A stretch of 43,321 bases of DNA, taken from contig JACPVA010000193.1 in NCBI GenBank assembly GCA_016191995.1, positions 1 to 43,321 on the forward strand, given 5' to 3'. The notes under the pieces are model-generated. The model was not told where the DNA came from and did not search any database. It was given only the letters and a program-made list of their open reading frames with translations. Origin of the DNA: Burkholderiales bacterium (lineage in GTDB: Bacteria; Pseudomonadota; Gammaproteobacteria; Burkholderiales; Burkholderiaceae_C). Below, one piece after another: positions 17,442 to 26,586 of this stretch. The translations under genes and the position numbers were made by a program. Each line of letters starts with the position of its first letter. Positions within the stretch are counted from its first letter, which is position 1.

Positions 17442-19046
17442 TCAGGCGTCTGCGCGCAACGTGAAGAAGAAGGCGGCGCCGCGGTCGGGCTCGCCCTCGG
17501 CCCAGATCTGGCCGCCGTGGCGCTGCACGATGCGGCGCACCGACGCCAGCCCGACGCCGGTGCCGGGGAAGTCGCTCGCCCCGTGCAGGCGCTGGAACAG
17601 CCCGAACAGGCGCTCGGCGGCGCGCATGTCGAATCCGGCGCCGTCGTCGCGTACCACGAAGGCACGCCGGCCGTCGACGGTCTCGTGCCCGAAGGTGATG
17701 TGCGCCTCGGGCCTGCGCGCGCTGTACTTCCAGGCGTTGCCGAGCAGGTTCTCCAGCACCAGCCGCAGCAGCGTCGGGTCGCCCGTGGCCTGCATGCCGG
17801 GCTCGATCCGGACCTCGACGATGCGCTGCGGCGCCCCCCGGCGCAGCTCGTCGACGACCCAGCCGGCGAGCTGGCTCAGGTCGACCGGCTGGCGCGCCAG
17901 CGGCTGCGCCGCCAGCCGCGCCATCGTCAGCATCGCATCGATCATCTGGTTCATGCGCGCCGCGGCGCCGAGCACGCGGTCCAGGTGGTCGTTGGCGATG
18001 CGGTCCAGGCGCGCGCCGTAGTCCTCCTTGAGGATGCGCGTGAAGCCCTCGACGACGCGGATCGGCGCGCGCAGGTCGTGCGAGACGGTGTAGCTCAGCG
18101 TCGCGCCGTCGTCGGCCGCGCCGTCCGGCGCGGCGCCGCGCTCGCCGACGATCGCGAGCCAGCGGCCGTCGTCGAGCGCGCTGCGCTGCCAATGCCAGCC
18201 CTCGGCCTGCGCCTGGGCCTCGGGGCCCGCCCACGCGGCCTGCAGCGACGGCGGCAGCGCCTGCCGCAGCGCGTCGTCGGCGATCTGCGGTTCGGCGCCG
18301 AATCGCGCGCGCGCGGCGGCGTTGGCATGCAGGACGCGCCAGGGGGCAGCCGCATCGCCGGCCTCGCGCACGCCGGCCCAGATGGCGCCCGTGGCGGAAT
18401 CGGCGACGTGCGCCAGCGCCTGCCTCGCGGCGGCATCGCCAGCGAGCTCGCGCGCGCAGCCCAGGTGGCCGTCGAAGCGACCGCGCGCGTCGAAGTGCGG
18501 CGCGGCCGAGACGACCCAGGGCACGCCGTCGCGCGCCAGCATGAGCGGCTCGACCGCGGCCCGGCTTTCGAGCGCGCGGCGCAGGCGGTCGCGCGCGGCG
18601 CCGCCGTCGAAGCGCGTCCATGCCGGCGTACCGGCTCCGCCCAGTGGCCCGGGCGCCAGCCGGTGCGAGGCATCGGTGCGCCAGCCGCATGACCGGCCGA
18701 GCGACGCGGCGAGCTCGGCCTCGCGCCGCGCATCGGCCAACGCCGCCAGCAGCCGCGCGCGTGCCAGCAGCCAGCCGCCGCCGAATGCTCCGGCGGCGCC
18801 GATCATCAGCGCGAGCGCGGCAAAGCCACCCGGCACCGGGGCGGCGGACTCGCATCCGGCCAGCGCCGACAAGGCGCCGAGCGCGATCGTGCGCCCCAGG
18901 CGGCGCGCGGCACCCGGTGGCGGTCGATGCCGGCGCGCGTGCGCGGCGTCACGCACGTCCTGGACGGCGCAGGCCTTGCCGGGCGCGTGGCCGAGACTCG
19001 CTTGGCGGTCGGCGCACGCGGGCGGCATCGGCGGCGGCGTCGGCAT
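17442..19046 (-). CDS. Membrane-associated sensor histidine kinase
   Basis: A 534-aa kinase on the minus strand, convergent with the ANTAR regulator. Start chosen at ATG 19046, which has TACAAT six bases upstream. Residues about 50-96 contain two hydrophobic segments (IALGALSALAG and FAALALMIGAAGAFGGGWLL), followed by two PAS-like regions (about 130-310). The HisKA H-box is LSYTVSHDLRAPIRVVEGFT with H323. The ATPase has an N-box (LENLLGNAWKYSARR), G1 (VRDDGAGFDMRAAERLFGLF) and G2 (FPGTGVGLASVRRIVQRHGG), resembling phytochrome-type kinases. It has no receiver or Hpt of its own. The divergent Hpt and REC-GGDEF-EAL genes are the obvious partners, by inference. Convergent with the ANTAR gene; the 111 bases between hold no clear terminator. 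Confidence 0.85.
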   Translation of the reverse strand: MPTPPPMPPACADRQASLGHAPGKACAVQDVRDAAHARRHRPPPGAARRLGRTIALGALSALAGCESAAPVPGGFAALALMIGAAGAFGGGWLLARARLLAALADARREAELAASLGRSCGWRTDASHRLAPGPLGGAGTPAWTRFDGGAARDRLRRALESRAAVEPLMLARDGVPWVVSAAPHFDARGRFDGHLGCARELAGDAAARQALAHVADSATGAIWAGVREAGDAAAPWRVLHANAAARARFGAEPQIADDALRQALPPSLQAAWAGPEAQAQAEGWHWQRSALDDGRWLAIVGERGAAPDGAADDGATLSYTVSHDLRAPIRVVEGFTRILKEDYGARLDRIANDHLDRVLGAAARMNQMIDAMLTMARLAAQPLARQPVDLSQLAGWVVDELRRGAPQRIVEVRIEPGMQATGDPTLLRLVLENLLGNAWKYSARRPEAHITFGHETVDGRRAFVVRDDGAGFDMRAAERLFGLFQRLHGASDFPGTGVGLASVRRIVQRHGGQIWAEGEPDRGAAFFFTLRADA

Positions 19047-19052
19047 CGGGTC

Positions 19053-19058
19053 ATTGTA
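19053..19058 (-). promoter_or_regulatory. -10-like TACAAT, six bases before the kinase start codon
   Basis: On the minus strand TACAAT occupies 19058-19053 and is followed by six bases and ATG 19046. Transcription starting at the usual distance from a -10 box would begin at the A of the start codon, implying a leaderless mRNA. No good -35 is visible 17 bases further upstream. The same spacing recurs at other genes in the window. Confidence 0.5.
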
Positions 19059-19204
19059 CGGAGCGGGCCCCGCGCGCTGGCCGTCGCGGCCGTTGCCGCC
19101 GCGGTGCTCAAGTGCGGGGCGGCGGCGGCCGATGATCCACCAGGGCGCAGCGATGCCGCTGCGCGCCCGTTCGCCCACGCCGACCGGTGAGACACTTCGC
19201 CCCC

Positions 19205-19699
19205 ATGCCGACGCTGCCTCCTCGCCCGCCCAGCGCCCCGGCCGACGCCGCCGGCGGCGCCGGGGCTGCGCGTGGCCCCGACGACGACCGCGCCGCAGCG
19301 GCTGCGCGCGGTCCCGATGGCGGGCGCACGGCCGCCGCCGGCAGCGGCGAGGCTGCGCTCGACGCGCCGACGCTGGCGCGGCTGCGCCAGCTCGACCCGG
19401 GCGACGAGCGCGGTTTCGTGCAGCGCGTGCTGCAGGCCTACGCGCGATCGCTGGAGCGCCACCTCCAGGCGCTGGCCGAAGCGGCGGCTGCCGGCGACCT
19501 GGCCGCGGCCGGCGAGCAGGCGCATGCGCTGAAGTCCTCGTCGGCCAGCGTCGGTGCGCTCGCGCTGGCCGCCGCCTGCGCCGACCTCGAGCGCCGCGCG
19601 CGCGCCGGCGACGCCGAGGTGCTGGGCGCGCCGCTGCGCGCCCTCGCCGACGAGGGCGCGCGCGTGCGCGACGCGGTTCAGGCTATGCTGCGCGGGTGA
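19205..19699 (+). CDS. Hpt-domain phosphotransfer protein
   Basis: A free-standing histidine phosphotransfer protein of 164 aa from ATG 19205. The first 50 residues are low-complexity Ala/Pro/Gly. The four-helix Hpt domain spans about 54-160, with the phospho-acceptor H107 in AHALKSSSASVGALALAAAC. Hpt proteins relay phosphoryl groups between a kinase (usually with a receiver) and an output response regulator. An upstream in-frame ATG at 19187 exists, but GACACT lies 8 bases before ATG 19205, matching the -10/start spacing seen elsewhere here. The REC-GGDEF-EAL gene starts 10 bases downstream, so the two form an operon. Confidence 0.85.
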   Translation: MPTLPPRPPSAPADAAGGAGAARGPDDDRAAAAARGPDGGRTAAAGSGEAALDAPTLARLRQLDPGDERGFVQRVLQAYARSLERHLQALAEAAAAGDLAAAGEQAHALKSSSASVGALALAAACADLERRARAGDAEVLGAPLRALADEGARVRDAVQAMLRG

Positions 19700-19709
19700 G
19701 CGAGCACCG

Positions 19710-21932
19710 ATGCCGATGACGCCGACTGATGCCGTGTCCACCTTGCCCACCGGGCCTGCGCTGCCGTTCGGCGTGCGCCCGCGCGTGCTGCTCGTCGACG
19801 ACGACGAGGTCAACCTGCTGCTGACCTCGGCCGCGCTGCGCCAGCGCGGCTTCGAGATCACCGAGGCGACCAGCGGCGAGGCGGCGCTGGCCAGGCTGCG
19901 CGGCTGGACCCCGGAGCTGGTCGTCCTCGACGCGCAGATGCCCGGGCTGGACGGCTTCGAGACCTGCGCCTTGCTGCGCCGCATGCCGGGGCTGGCCAAC
20001 GTGCCGGTGCTGATGCTCACCGGGCTGGACGACGACGCGTCGGTGGCACGCGCCTACCGTGCCGGCGCGACCGACTTCTTCGTCAAGTCGGGGCAGTGGA
20101 GCCTGCTCGCCGAGCGGCTGAACTTCCTGCTGCGCAGCTCGCGCACCTATGTCGAGCTCGAGCGCAGCAAGGCCAGGCTGGCGCGCGCGCAGGACCTCGC
20201 GCGGATGGGCAGCTTCGACTGGCGGCGCCGCGAGGGCACGCTGGCGATGCAGCCCGAGGCGCTGCGCGTCTTCGGCCTGCCGTCCGGCGGCGCGCGCGTC
20301 AGCCTGCACCGGCTGCTGCGCATGGTGCCGCCCGAGGAGCGGCCGCTCGTCGTGCGCATGCTGCGCGAGCGGCTGCGCGCCAGCGCGGTGCTCGCCTGCG
20401 ACGTCACGATCGACCAGTACGACGGCCACCGGCGCGTGATCCACGTCGAGGCCGAGCCCGAGTTCGGCGAGCAGGGGCACTGCAGCGGCTATACCGGCAT
20501 CGTGCAGGACGTGACCGACCGCCGCGCGGCCGAGGACCGGATCCGCCACCTGGCCAACTTCGACACCCTGACCGGGCTGCCCAACCGGCACCAGCTGATC
20601 TGGCGCGCCGAGCGCGCGCTGGAGCAGGCGCGGCGGCTGCAGCACCGCTTCGCGCTGCTGCTGATCGACCTGGACCGCTTCAAGGTCATCAACGACACGC
20701 TCGGCCACGCCTCGGGCGACGAGCTGCTGCGCCAGGTCGCGCTGCGGCTGCGCAGCTGCGTGCGCCATACCGACCAGGTGCTCGAGGGTGCGCTGGACGC
20801 CGCCGGCGCGCGCTCGCACCGATCGCTGGAGGCGGTCGGGCGGCTCGGCGGCGACGAGTTCGTCGCCCTGCTGCCCGAGGTCGGCAGCGATGCCGACGCC
20901 GAGTGCGTCGCCGAGCGCGTGCTGGAGGTGATGCGCGAGCCGGTCGTCGTCGGCGGCCAGGAGTGCTTCGTCACTGCCAGCGTCGGTGTCGCGCTGTACC
21001 CGCGCGACGGCGAGTCGGTGGTCGACCTGCTGCGCAATGCCGACGTCGCGATGTACTCGATCAAGGGCCAGGGGCGCAACGGCGCGGCGATCTACAGCCC
21101 GGCGCTGGCTGGCACCGGGCGCGACAAGCTCGAGCGCGAGACCGCGCTGCACAAGGCGATCGAGCGCAGCGAGCTGGTGCTGCACTACCAGCCACAGGTC
21201 GACGTGCGTGCCGGCCAGGTCGTCGGCGCCGAGGCGCTGATGCGCTGGCAGCGTGGCGCCACGCTGGTGCCGCCGAAGGACTTCATCCCGCTGGCCGAGG
21301 AGAGCGGGCTGATCGTGCCGCTGTCGGAATGGGCGATGCGCGAGGCCGCGCGCCAGGCGCGGCAATGGCGCCAGCGGCTGGGGTTCGCACGGCCGATCTC
21401 GGTCAACCTGCCCAGCCACATGTTCTCGCGCAGCGACCTCGTCGAGCAGCTGCACGATGCGGTGACGAGCCAGGGCGTGCCGCACGGCATGCTGCGCATC
21501 GAGATCACCGAGGACAACCTGATGAAGGACCTGCGCAGCGTGATCCCGACGCTGCACCGGCTCAACGAGATCGGGGTGGAGATCTCGATCGACGACTTCG
21601 GCACCGGCTACTCGTCGATGTCGTACCTGACGACGCTGCCGATCGCCGAGCTGAAGATCGACCGCAGCTTCATCCGCGACCTGGGCATCACGCCGCAGAG
21701 CCCGGCGATCGTCTCGGCGATCATCGCGCTGGCGCGCGCGCTGGGGCTGCGCGTCGTCGCCGAGGGCGTCGAGATGCTGCGCCAGCTCGACGTCCTGCAG
21801 CGCCTGGGCTGCCATGTCATGCAGGGCTTCATGTTCTGCCGCCCGGTGCCGGCCCAGGACTTCGAGCGCTGGTTCCACACCGCCGAGCTGCCGCGCACCG
21901 AGGTCGACGCGCTGGACAGCCGGGTCGCCTGA
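19710..21932 (+). CDS. REC-PAS-GGDEF-EAL response regulator (c-di-GMP turnover)
   Basis: A 740-aa protein from ATG 19710. Receiver domain: residues about 24-140, phospho-acceptor D74 (VLDAQMPGLDGFE), K126 (FFVKSG). A PAS_3-like module follows (about 165-275: MGSFDWRRREGTL to GIVQDVTDRRAAED). The diguanylate cyclase domain (about 276-465) has an intact GGDEF at 380-384, and the phosphodiesterase domain (about 475-725) has EAL at 508-510, ITEDNLMKD, IDDFGTGYSSMSYL and LKIDRSF, so both look catalytically competent. Odd: about 19 extra residues sit between the helix carrying RHTD (352-355) and GGDEF, so the RxxD inhibitory site is displaced; the residues at the normal place are RSLE. It shares an operon with the Hpt gene. 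Confidence 0.92.
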   Translation: MPMTPTDAVSTLPTGPALPFGVRPRVLLVDDDEVNLLLTSAALRQRGFEITEATSGEAALARLRGWTPELVVLDAQMPGLDGFETCALLRRMPGLANVPVLMLTGLDDDASVARAYRAGATDFFVKSGQWSLLAERLNFLLRSSRTYVELERSKARLARAQDLARMGSFDWRRREGTLAMQPEALRVFGLPSGGARVSLHRLLRMVPPEERPLVVRMLRERLRASAVLACDVTIDQYDGHRRVIHVEAEPEFGEQGHCSGYTGIVQDVTDRRAAEDRIRHLANFDTLTGLPNRHQLIWRAERALEQARRLQHRFALLLIDLDRFKVINDTLGHASGDELLRQVALRLRSCVRHTDQVLEGALDAAGARSHRSLEAVGRLGGDEFVALLPEVGSDADAECVAERVLEVMREPVVVGGQECFVTASVGVALYPRDGESVVDLLRNADVAMYSIKGQGRNGAAIYSPALAGTGRDKLERETALHKAIERSELVLHYQPQVDVRAGQVVGAEALMRWQRGATLVPPKDFIPLAEESGLIVPLSEWAMREAARQARQWRQRLGFARPISVNLPSHMFSRSDLVEQLHDAVTSQGVPHGMLRIEITEDNLMKDLRSVIPTLHRLNEIGVEISIDDFGTGYSSMSYLTTLPIAELKIDRSFIRDLGITPQSPAIVSAIIALARALGLRVVAEGVEMLRQLDVLQRLGCHVMQGFMFCRPVPAQDFERWFHTAELPRTEVDALDSRVA

Positions 21933-22084
21933 ACCCGCCGCGCGCCGCCCGCGCGGCGTGTCGTGCCGGCGGCGCGGTGTGCACGATGCCACGCGCGAGC
22001 GCGGTGGCGGCGCGGCAGCTTCCTTCAGTCCTCGCACGCCGCGCCGATGATCCGGCAAGGTCCGGAATCCGCCTGCACCGCCCC

Positions 22085-22591
22085 ATGACAAGCCCCCGCC
22101 CGAGCGCCACACCGCTGCGCCGCGTCGCCGACTTGCTGTTCCGCCACCAGCTGCAGCTGCGCTGGCGCGGCGGCCCTCAGCTCGCGCTGGTCGACCGGCA
22201 GGCCGCGGCCGGGCCCCCGCCCGAGGTGCTGGCGCGCGCGCGCGCGCAGGCCGAGCTCGAGCGCATGTGCGCCGACCTGGCGGCGGCGCTGGACGCGATC
22301 CCGGGCATGCGCGACGAGCTGCGCGCACTGGCCTTCGTCGAGCATGCGCTGGCGACCCAGGGGCTGGCGGCGCTCGGGCAGGTCACGCTGGCGGTGCTGG
22401 GGCGCGCGCTCGACGAGTTCGAGAACCTGGTCAGCAACTGGTCGCCTGCCGGGCTGGCGGCGTTGCGGTCGAGGATGTCGGTGGCGGTGCAGTCGCGCGC
22501 GCAGCACGAGGATGTCTTCGAGGACGGCCAGATCCCGGTGTCGCAGCCGGTCAGTCGTCGGCGCGCGCCGGTCAGCGAGCCGGTGGACTGA
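22085..22591 (+). CDS. Conserved-looking hypothetical protein
   Basis: A 168-aa protein from ATG 22085 that I do not recognise. It is likely genuine: G/C-biased third positions, a well-structured amino-acid pattern, and a predominantly alpha-helical core (AQAELERMCADLAAALDAIP, FVEHALATQGLAALGQVTLA, then LGRALDEFENLVSNW). There is no signal peptide or membrane segment. The C-terminus after VAVQSRAQHEDVFEDGQIPV is Ser/Arg/Pro-rich and probably disordered. It follows the GGDEF-EAL gene by 152 bases in the same direction. No function is proposed. Confidence 0.65.
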   Translation: MTSPRPSATPLRRVADLLFRHQLQLRWRGGPQLALVDRQAAAGPPPEVLARARAQAELERMCADLAAALDAIPGMRDELRALAFVEHALATQGLAALGQVTLAVLGRALDEFENLVSNWSPAGLAALRSRMSVAVQSRAQHEDVFEDGQIPVSQPVSRRRAPVSEPVD

Positions 22592-22671
22592 AGCCGGCGC
22601 TGCGCGCGCGCCGGGTCGGTGCGAAGCAGGCCCGTGCGCGAGCCGGTCGCGCGGCGGGCCCTACGGAGCAC

Positions 22672-22703
22672 GAAGCCCCCGGAGCCGTGGCCGCGGGGGC
22701 TTC
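22672..22703 (-). terminator. 10-bp hairpin downstream of tRNA-Thr (probable terminator)
   Basis: GAAGCCCCCG (22672-22681) is perfectly complementary to CGGGGGCTTC (22694-22703) with a 12-base loop. It begins 15 bases beyond the CCA end of the tRNA (minus strand). No T-run follows on either strand, so it may be a factor-assisted terminator or a shared one for the convergent hypothetical gene, which ends at 22591. Confidence 0.5.
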
Positions 22704-22717
22704 GAGTCGGGATCGGA

Positions 22718-22793
22718 TGGTGCCGGTGAAGAGAATCGAACTCCCGACCTTCGCATTACGAATGCGCTGCTCTACCAGCTGAGCTACACCGGC
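22718..22793 (-). tRNA. tRNA-Thr (anticodon CGT)
   Basis: A 76-nt cloverleaf on the minus strand. The acceptor stem GCCGGTG pairs with CACCGGC, the D-arm has TAGCTCAGCTGGTAGAGCA, and the anticodon stem-loop is GCGCATTCGTAATGCG with CGT in the loop, reading the ACG threonine codon. The T-arm has GTTCGATTC. Discriminator A and an encoded CCA end the gene. It stands alone, convergent with the hypothetical gene and upstream of nothing else in the tRNA class. Confidence 0.96.
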
Positions 22794-22855
22794 GCCGAAC
22801 CCGGCATTCTAGCCGCATGCGCCCGACCGTCAGCCCCGACCGGGTCGGCGCGAAA

Positions 22856-23878
22856 TCAGCCGCGGTGGTACGAGGTCACGCGCTCGACCTCGTTGCGGGA
22901 ACCGAGGATCACGCTCGCGCGCTCGTGCAGCCTGGTCGGCACGATGTCCAGGATGCGCTGCGCGCCGTTGCTCGCCATGCCGCCGGCCTGCTCGACCAGC
23001 ATCGCCATCGGGTTGGCCTCGTACAGCAGGCGCAGCTTGCCCGGCTTGCCCGGGTCGCGCTTGTCCCAGGGGTACAGGAAGATGCCGCCGCGCGTGAGGA
23101 TGCGGTGCACGTCGGCGACCATGCTGGCGACCCAGCGCATGTTGAAGTCCCCGCCGCGCGGGCCCTCCTGGCCGGCCAGGCACTCGTCGATATAGCGTCG
23201 CACCGGCTCGGCCCAGTGGCGCATGTTGGACATGTTGATCGCGAACTCGCGCGTGTCCTGCGGAATCTTCACCTGGTCCTCGGTCAGGACCCAGGATCCG
23301 GTCTCGCGGTCGAGCGTGAACATCGCGACACCATCGCCCACCGTCAGCACCAGCGTCGTCTGCGGCCCGTAGACGCAGTAGCCGGCCGCCGCCTGGTGCT
23401 TGCCCGGCTGAAGAAAGTCCTCCTCGCTGACGCCGCGGCCGTGGCCGACCTTGCGCAGCACGCTGAAGATGGTGCCGATCGAGACGTTGACGTCGATGTT
23501 GCTGGATCCGTCCAGCGGGTCGAACAGCAGCAGGAACTCGCCCTGCGGGTAGCGGTTCGGCACGACGTGGATCGAGTCCATCTCCTCGCTGGCCATCGCC
23601 GCGAGGTGGCCACCCCACTCGTTGGCCTCGACCAGCACCTCGTTGGCGATGACGTCGAGCTTCTTGACCACCTCGCCCTGGACGTTGCTCTGGTCGGTGC
23701 TGCCGAGCACGTCGCCCAGCGCCCCCTTGTTGACCGCGATCGCGATGCGCTTGCAGGCGCGCGCGACGACCTCGATCAGCAGCCGCAGCGGCGGCTGGAT
23801 GCGGCCGTGCTCGCGCTGCTGCTCGACCAGGTACTGGGTCAGGCTGATGCGGCGCGGCAGCTTCGTCGAGGAGGGCAT
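22856..23878 (-). CDS. fbp: Fructose-1,6-bisphosphatase class I
   Basis: Hydrolyses fructose 1,6-bisphosphate to fructose 6-phosphate in gluconeogenesis and the Calvin/pentose cycles. The start ATG 23878 gives [20 protein letters not shown] and 340 aa, the normal class I length; upstream in-frame sequence belongs to another frame of pepN. Motifs seen: [15 protein letters not shown], the metal/phosphate-binding [20 protein letters not shown], the substrate region [20 protein letters not shown], and [11 protein letters not shown]. It starts one base after the pepN stop and must be co-transcribed with it. The 62 bases between its stop and the tRNA hold no evident terminator. Confidence 0.96.
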   Translation of the reverse strand: MPSSTKLPRRISLTQYLVEQQREHGRIQPPLRLLIEVVARACKRIAIAVNKGALGDVLGSTDQSNVQGEVVKKLDVIANEVLVEANEWGGHLAAMASEEMDSIHVVPNRYPQGEFLLLFDPLDGSSNIDVNVSIGTIFSVLRKVGHGRGVSEEDFLQPGKHQAAAGYCVYGPQTTLVLTVGDGVAMFTLDRETGSWVLTEDQVKIPQDTREFAINMSNMRHWAEPVRRYIDECLAGQEGPRGGDFNMRWVASMVADVHRILTRGGIFLYPWDKRDPGKPGKLRLLYEANPMAMLVEQAGGMASNGAQRILDIVPTRLHERASVILGSRNEVERVTSYHRG

Positions 23879-23879
23879 C

Positions 23880-26537
23880 TCAGTCGTTCTCCAGCGCGCG
23901 CGAGACGATCTCGCGCACCTCGTCGCTGAGTTCGGCCCGGGCGGCCACGCGGGCGAGCGCCTCGCGCGCGGCGCTGCGCCAGGGTTCGGCCAGCGCGCGC
24001 CAGCGGTCCATCGCGCGCGCCAGGCGCGACGCGACCTGCGGATTGAACGCATCCAGCGCCAGCAGCTGCTCGGACCAGAAGCGGTAGCCCGACGCATCCG
24101 GGCGGTGGAAGGCCGCCTGGTTGCCGTGGCACAGCGCGAAGATCAGGCTGCGCGCGCGGTTCGGGTTACGCAGCGAGAAGTCCGGGTGCTCCATCAGCCG
24201 GCGCGCCTGCGCGAGCACGCTGCCCGCGCCCTCGGCCGCATTCTCGGGCGCGCCGGCCTGGATCGCGAACCACTTGTCGACCACCAGCGCATCGCGCCGG
24301 AAGCGGGCGTGGAAGTGCGCCAGCGCCTGCGCCGCCAGCGGCGACCCGGCGCCCACCAGCGCGCGCAGCGCGTCCTCGCGGTCGGTCATGTTGCCGGCAT
24401 CCTTGACGCGCTGGTAGGCGCGCCCGGGCCAGACCGGGTCGCCCTCGCGCACCGCGCGGCGCACCAGCATCGCCAGCGCGAGGTTGGCCAGCGCACGGCG
24501 GCCGGCTTGGGCCGGGGTCGGCGCATAACCCTCGCGCACCTGGTGCGAGTCCCAGGCCCAGGCCCAGCCGTCGGCCAGCGCGTGCGCGAGCTGGTCGCGC
24601 ATCGATTCGCGCACGGCGTGGATGCGCAGCGGGTCGAAGGGCTCGAGCTGCTCGGCGACATAGGCCTCGCCCGGCAGTGTCAGCGCCAGCGCCTTGAACG
24701 CCGGGTCCAGCGTCGGGTGGCGCAGCACGGCGCGCATGGCGTCGACGAAGCCGTCGTCGAGTCGGTCCGACGCCCCCGCCGGCAGCGCCGCGAGCATGCG
24801 CCGTAGCGCCAGCCGCTGCCCCGCCTCCCAGCGCACGAAGGCGTCGCCGTCGTGCTCGAGCAGCACCCGCAGCGCGTCGTCGTCCAGTCCGTCGTCGAGG
24901 ATCACCGGCGCCGAGAAGCCGCGCAGCAGCGAGGGCACCGGCTCGGCGGCCACGCCGTCGAAGTGGAAGACCTGTTCCGCCTCGGTCAGCACCAGCAGTC
25001 GCTCGGCCAGCGGCGTGCCGTCGCGGCCGACCAGGCCGGTCAGCACCGGGATCACCATCGCTTGCTTGTGCGGCTGGCCGGGGCTCGGCCGGTGGCGCTG
25101 GCTCAAGGCCAGCGTGTAACGCTGCGCGGCGGCGTCCCAGCTGCCGCGCGCGACCAGCCGCGGCGTGCCGGCCTGCGCATACCAGCGCACGAAGCGCGCC
25201 AGGTGCTCGGCCAGCGGCGTGCCGGGGTTGGCGTCGGCGATCGCCTGCGCGAAGTCGTCGCAGGTCACGGCCTGGCCGTCGTGGCGCTGGAAGTACAGCG
25301 TCATGCCGCGCGCGAAGCCCTCGCGGCCGACCAGCGCCTGCATCATGCGAACGAGCTCGGCGCCCTTCTCGTAGACGGTCGCGGTGTAGAAGTTGTCGAT
25401 CGCGGCGTAGGCGTCGGGACGCACCGGGTGCGCCATCGCGCTGGCGTCCTCGCTGAACTGCGCGTGGCGCAGCGCGCGCACGTCCTCGATGCGCTTGACG
25501 GCGCGCGCGCTCGCGCCGCCGGCCATGTCCATCGAGAACTCCTGGTCGCGAAAGACCGTCAGCCCCTCCTTGAGCGAGAGCTGGAACCAGTCGCGGCAGG
25601 TGACGCGGTTGCCGGTCCAGTTGTGGAAGTACTCATGGCCGACGACGCTCTCGATGCCGGCGAAGTCGTCGTCGGTCGCGGTCGCGGGGCTGGCCAGCAC
25701 GTACTTGGTGTTGAAGACGTTCAGCCCCTTGTTCTCCATCGCCCCCATGTTGAAGTCGTCGACGGCGACGATCATGAAGCGGTCCAGGTCCAGCGCCAGC
25801 CCGAAGCGCGCCTCGTCCCACAGCACCGAGGCGACGAGCGATCGCATCGCGTGCTCGGTCTTGTCGAGGTCGCCGCGCTTGACCCAGATCTGCAGCAGGT
25901 GCTCGCGCCCGGCGCGCGCGCGGATGCGCTGCTCGCGCGCGACGAGGTCGGCCGCGACGAGCGCGAACAGGTAGCTCGGCTTGGGGAAGGGGTCGTCCCA
26001 GACCGCGAAGTGGCGACCGCCGTCGAGCTCGCCGTGCTCGACCAGGTTGCCGTTCGCGAGCAGCACCGGGTAGCGACTGCGGTCAGCGCGCAGCGTGACG
26101 CGGTAGCTCGCCATCACGTCCGGGCGGTCGAGGAAGTAGGTGATGCGGCGGAAGCCCTCGGCCTCGCACTGCGTGAACAACCCGCTGCCGCTGGCGTACA
26201 GCCCGGTCAGCGCGGTGTTCTTCTCCGGCGCGCAGGTATTGCGGATCTCGAGCGTGAAGGCCTCGCCCGCCGGCGGCTGGTCGATCACCAGCGCCTCGCC
26301 CTCGTGGCGGAACGAGACGCTGGCGCCCTCGGACATCACGCGCAGCAGCACCAGCCCCTCGCCGTCCAGCCGCAGCGGCATGCCGGCAGGGGTGCTGGCG
26401 GCGCGCTCGACGTGCAGCCGGCTGGCGACGATGGTCTTCGCGGGGTCGAGGTCGAAGGCGAGCTCGACGTGGCGGATGCGGTACGGCGGCGGCGCGTAGT
26501 CCTCGCGCCGCACCAGGGTGGCGGTGCCATGGGGCAT
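23880..26537 (-). CDS. pepN: Aminopeptidase N (M1 family zinc metallopeptidase)
   Basis: A cytoplasmic aminopeptidase of 885 aa, close to the E. coli PepN length. It has the exopeptidase motif GAMEN (residues 265-269), the zinc motif HEYFH (301-305) and the third zinc ligand in [13 protein letters not shown] (E324), all at positions nearly identical to E. coli PepN. The C-terminal region contains the helical M1 domain ([20 protein letters not shown]). The start at ATG 26537 has AAGGA upstream. pepN then fbp follow prfB on the same strand, 49 bases apart. Confidence 0.96.
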   Translation of the reverse strand: MPHGTATLVRREDYAPPPYRIRHVELAFDLDPAKTIVASRLHVERAASTPAGMPLRLDGEGLVLLRVMSEGASVSFRHEGEALVIDQPPAGEAFTLEIRNTCAPEKNTALTGLYASGSGLFTQCEAEGFRRITYFLDRPDVMASYRVTLRADRSRYPVLLANGNLVEHGELDGGRHFAVWDDPFPKPSYLFALVAADLVAREQRIRARAGREHLLQIWVKRGDLDKTEHAMRSLVASVLWDEARFGLALDLDRFMIVAVDDFNMGAMENKGLNVFNTKYVLASPATATDDDFAGIESVVGHEYFHNWTGNRVTCRDWFQLSLKEGLTVFRDQEFSMDMAGGASARAVKRIEDVRALRHAQFSEDASAMAHPVRPDAYAAIDNFYTATVYEKGAELVRMMQALVGREGFARGMTLYFQRHDGQAVTCDDFAQAIADANPGTPLAEHLARFVRWYAQAGTPRLVARGSWDAAAQRYTLALSQRHRPSPGQPHKQAMVIPVLTGLVGRDGTPLAERLLVLTEAEQVFHFDGVAAEPVPSLLRGFSAPVILDDGLDDDALRVLLEHDGDAFVRWEAGQRLALRRMLAALPAGASDRLDDGFVDAMRAVLRHPTLDPAFKALALTLPGEAYVAEQLEPFDPLRIHAVRESMRDQLAHALADGWAWAWDSHQVREGYAPTPAQAGRRALANLALAMLVRRAVREGDPVWPGRAYQRVKDAGNMTDREDALRALVGAGSPLAAQALAHFHARFRRDALVVDKWFAIQAGAPENAAEGAGSVLAQARRLMEHPDFSLRNPNRARSLIFALCHGNQAAFHRPDASGYRFWSEQLLALDAFNPQVASRLARAMDRWRALAEPWRSAAREALARVAARAELSDEVREIVSRALEND

Positions 26538-26586
26538 GGGTGGGTCTCGTCCTTCGAAGGGGCGGGGCGGCGGCGCGGCGCGGCCG

